The notes beneath the pieces are model-generated. The model saw only the letters and a program-made list of their open reading frames with translations. It was not told the origin of the DNA and did no database searches. From Leptospirillum sp. (GTDB lineage Bacteria; Nitrospirota; Leptospirillia; Leptospirillales; Leptospirillaceae): a DNA stretch of 6,877 nt. The position numbers were made by a program, and so were the translations under genes. The stretch covers positions 1 through 6,877 of the forward strand of contig DAHWKF010000114.1 of assembly GCA_027343785.1 (NCBI GenBank). Reading direction: 5' to 3'. Positions 6,331 to 6,877 of this stretch are shown piece by piece (positions within the stretch are counted from its first letter, which is position 1; each line of letters starts with the position of its first letter).

Positions 6331-6877
6331 AGACCCTTCGCCAGATTGACGCACTCTTGTTTCGCGATCTTCCGTCCCTTCCACCCGGTGAAGGGGATCT
6401 GTTTGATGTCAACCCTCTTTTCAGGATCTTTCTGATCGACCGGAAACTCAAAACGCTGAACGGGATCCTGGGCTGGGTGGATCTTTGGTACTCGGGAATG
6501 CTCACCCGGGCGATCGCGCCTTTTTTAAGGGGAGAGAAGACATCGCCCGACTCCCTTCTGTTCGTTCCCGCCGACCCTCCCCTCCATAAGGGATTTTTGC
6601 TCGTCCACCGGGAATCTCTGGGGGAAACCCCCAAAATCGCCCTGCAAACGATGATGGTCAATCTTGGAGTCGACCGGGCCGTTCTCGACGGAACACTGTT
6701 ATCCCGCGATATCTCACCGGAAACATGCGCCGATTCGGAGAGCACAGGACAGGACAAGGAGGAGTCTCTCATATTCCTGTCGGATCCGAGCGACCTTCCT
6801 GCCTCGTGCATACTGCGCACACCCACAACTTCCGGAGGGATTCGTCTTCCTCTCCCTCCGGAAGCAAAAGGCGTTTA
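6327..6877 (+). CDS. Unassigned protein, possible M17 aminopeptidase N-terminal-like domain (3' end at or beyond edge)
   Basis: An open frame of 183 codons starts at GTG 6327, overlaps the nusB stop as GTGA, and reaches the window edge. The last two bases are TA, so the stop could be the very next base, but this cannot be seen. I do not recognise the protein with certainty. Residues 1-30 are polar and acidic. A hydrophobic segment (RIFLID at 33-38, then LNGILGWVDLWYSGMLTRAI at 44-63) is followed by DSLLFVP at 75-81 and a GFLLVH strand. This order (strand, 'G.l..D....G.L.r.l', strand, strand) weakly recalls the macro-like N-terminal domain of M17 leucyl aminopeptidases, known also as stand-alone proteins. 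No metal-binding catalytic M17 domain is present in the visible part. There is no signal peptide, and the centre (about residues 140-150) is acidic and low in hydrophobics. The overlap suggests cotranslation with nusB. That it is a gene is likely; the family is a guess. Confidence 0.7.
   Translation, partial: MKTLRQIDALLFRDLPSLPPGEGDLFDVNPLFRIFLIDRKLKTLNGILGWVDLWYSGMLTRAIAPFLRGEKTSPDSLLFVPADPPLHKGFLLVHRESLGETPKIALQTMMVNLGVDRAVLDGTLLSRDISPETCADSESTGQDKEESLIFLSDPSDLPASCILRTPTTSGGIRLPLPPEAKGV
6830..6865 (+). repeat. Perfect 12-bp inverted repeat (stem-loop) at the 3' end of the last gene
   Basis: CTTCCGGAGGGA (6830-6841) and TCCCTCCGGAAG (6854-6865) are exact reverse complements separated by a pyrimidine-rich 12-base loop (6842-6853). 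RNA from either strand would form a stable stem. It lies inside the open frame starting at 6327, close to its possible stop. Only AAAAGG-type sequence follows, not a T run, so it is not a textbook intrinsic terminator on the + strand as far as the window shows. Confidence 0.7.

Overview
This 6.9 kb window is a compact stretch of bacterial housekeeping genes, all on the + strand. Base composition is GC-rich (roughly 57% by eye). Gene spacing is tight, several stop/start codons overlap by 4 bases, and non-ATG starts are frequent. Gene content fits a Gram-negative, non-enterobacterial organism. A Leptospirillum-like member of the Nitrospirota is my tentative guess from the feel of the proteins; no marker here proves it. 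I see no mobile element, CRISPR array, tRNA or rRNA.

Layout. (1) 1-755: C-terminal half of cysteinyl-tRNA synthetase (cysS), cut by the window edge. (2) About 731/800-1504: a SpoU/TrmH-family rRNA 2'-O-methyltransferase of the RlmB type. Its homology runs upstream of every canonical start codon in its frame. (3) 1505-1637: a short gap with a plausible sigma70-type promoter. (4) 1638-2297: an exported thioredoxin-fold protein of the TlpA/ResA type. (5) 2294-4072: glutamine-dependent NAD+ synthetase (nadE), overlapping the previous stop as ATGA. (6) 4073-4122: a 50-base gap with a GC-rich hairpin just before a strong Shine-Dalgarno. (7) 4123-5325: bifunctional ribBA. (8) 5342-5827: lumazine synthase (ribH). 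(9) 5824-6330: nusB, overlapping ribH as GTGA. (10) 6327 to the window end: an unassigned gene overlapping nusB as GTGA, with a weak resemblance to the N-terminal domain of M17 leucyl aminopeptidases.

How the genes work together. nadE makes NAD+. ribBA and ribH make the two riboflavin precursors and join them into lumazine, so the unit from tlpA to nusB is largely about redox cofactors. nusB after ribH is a widespread bacterial arrangement. The other riboflavin genes (ribD, and the riboflavin synthase ribE/ribC) are not here.

I do not see a new multi-gene system. The points most worth a second look are: the missing start codon of the rlmB-like gene, together with an in-frame A_AAA_AAC slippery heptamer in cysS and an open -1 frame joining the two genes; a His-to-Gln change in the GHTEA motif of the RibB half of RibBA; the hairpin before ribBA; a perfect 12-bp inverted repeat at the far end; and the uncharacterised last gene.
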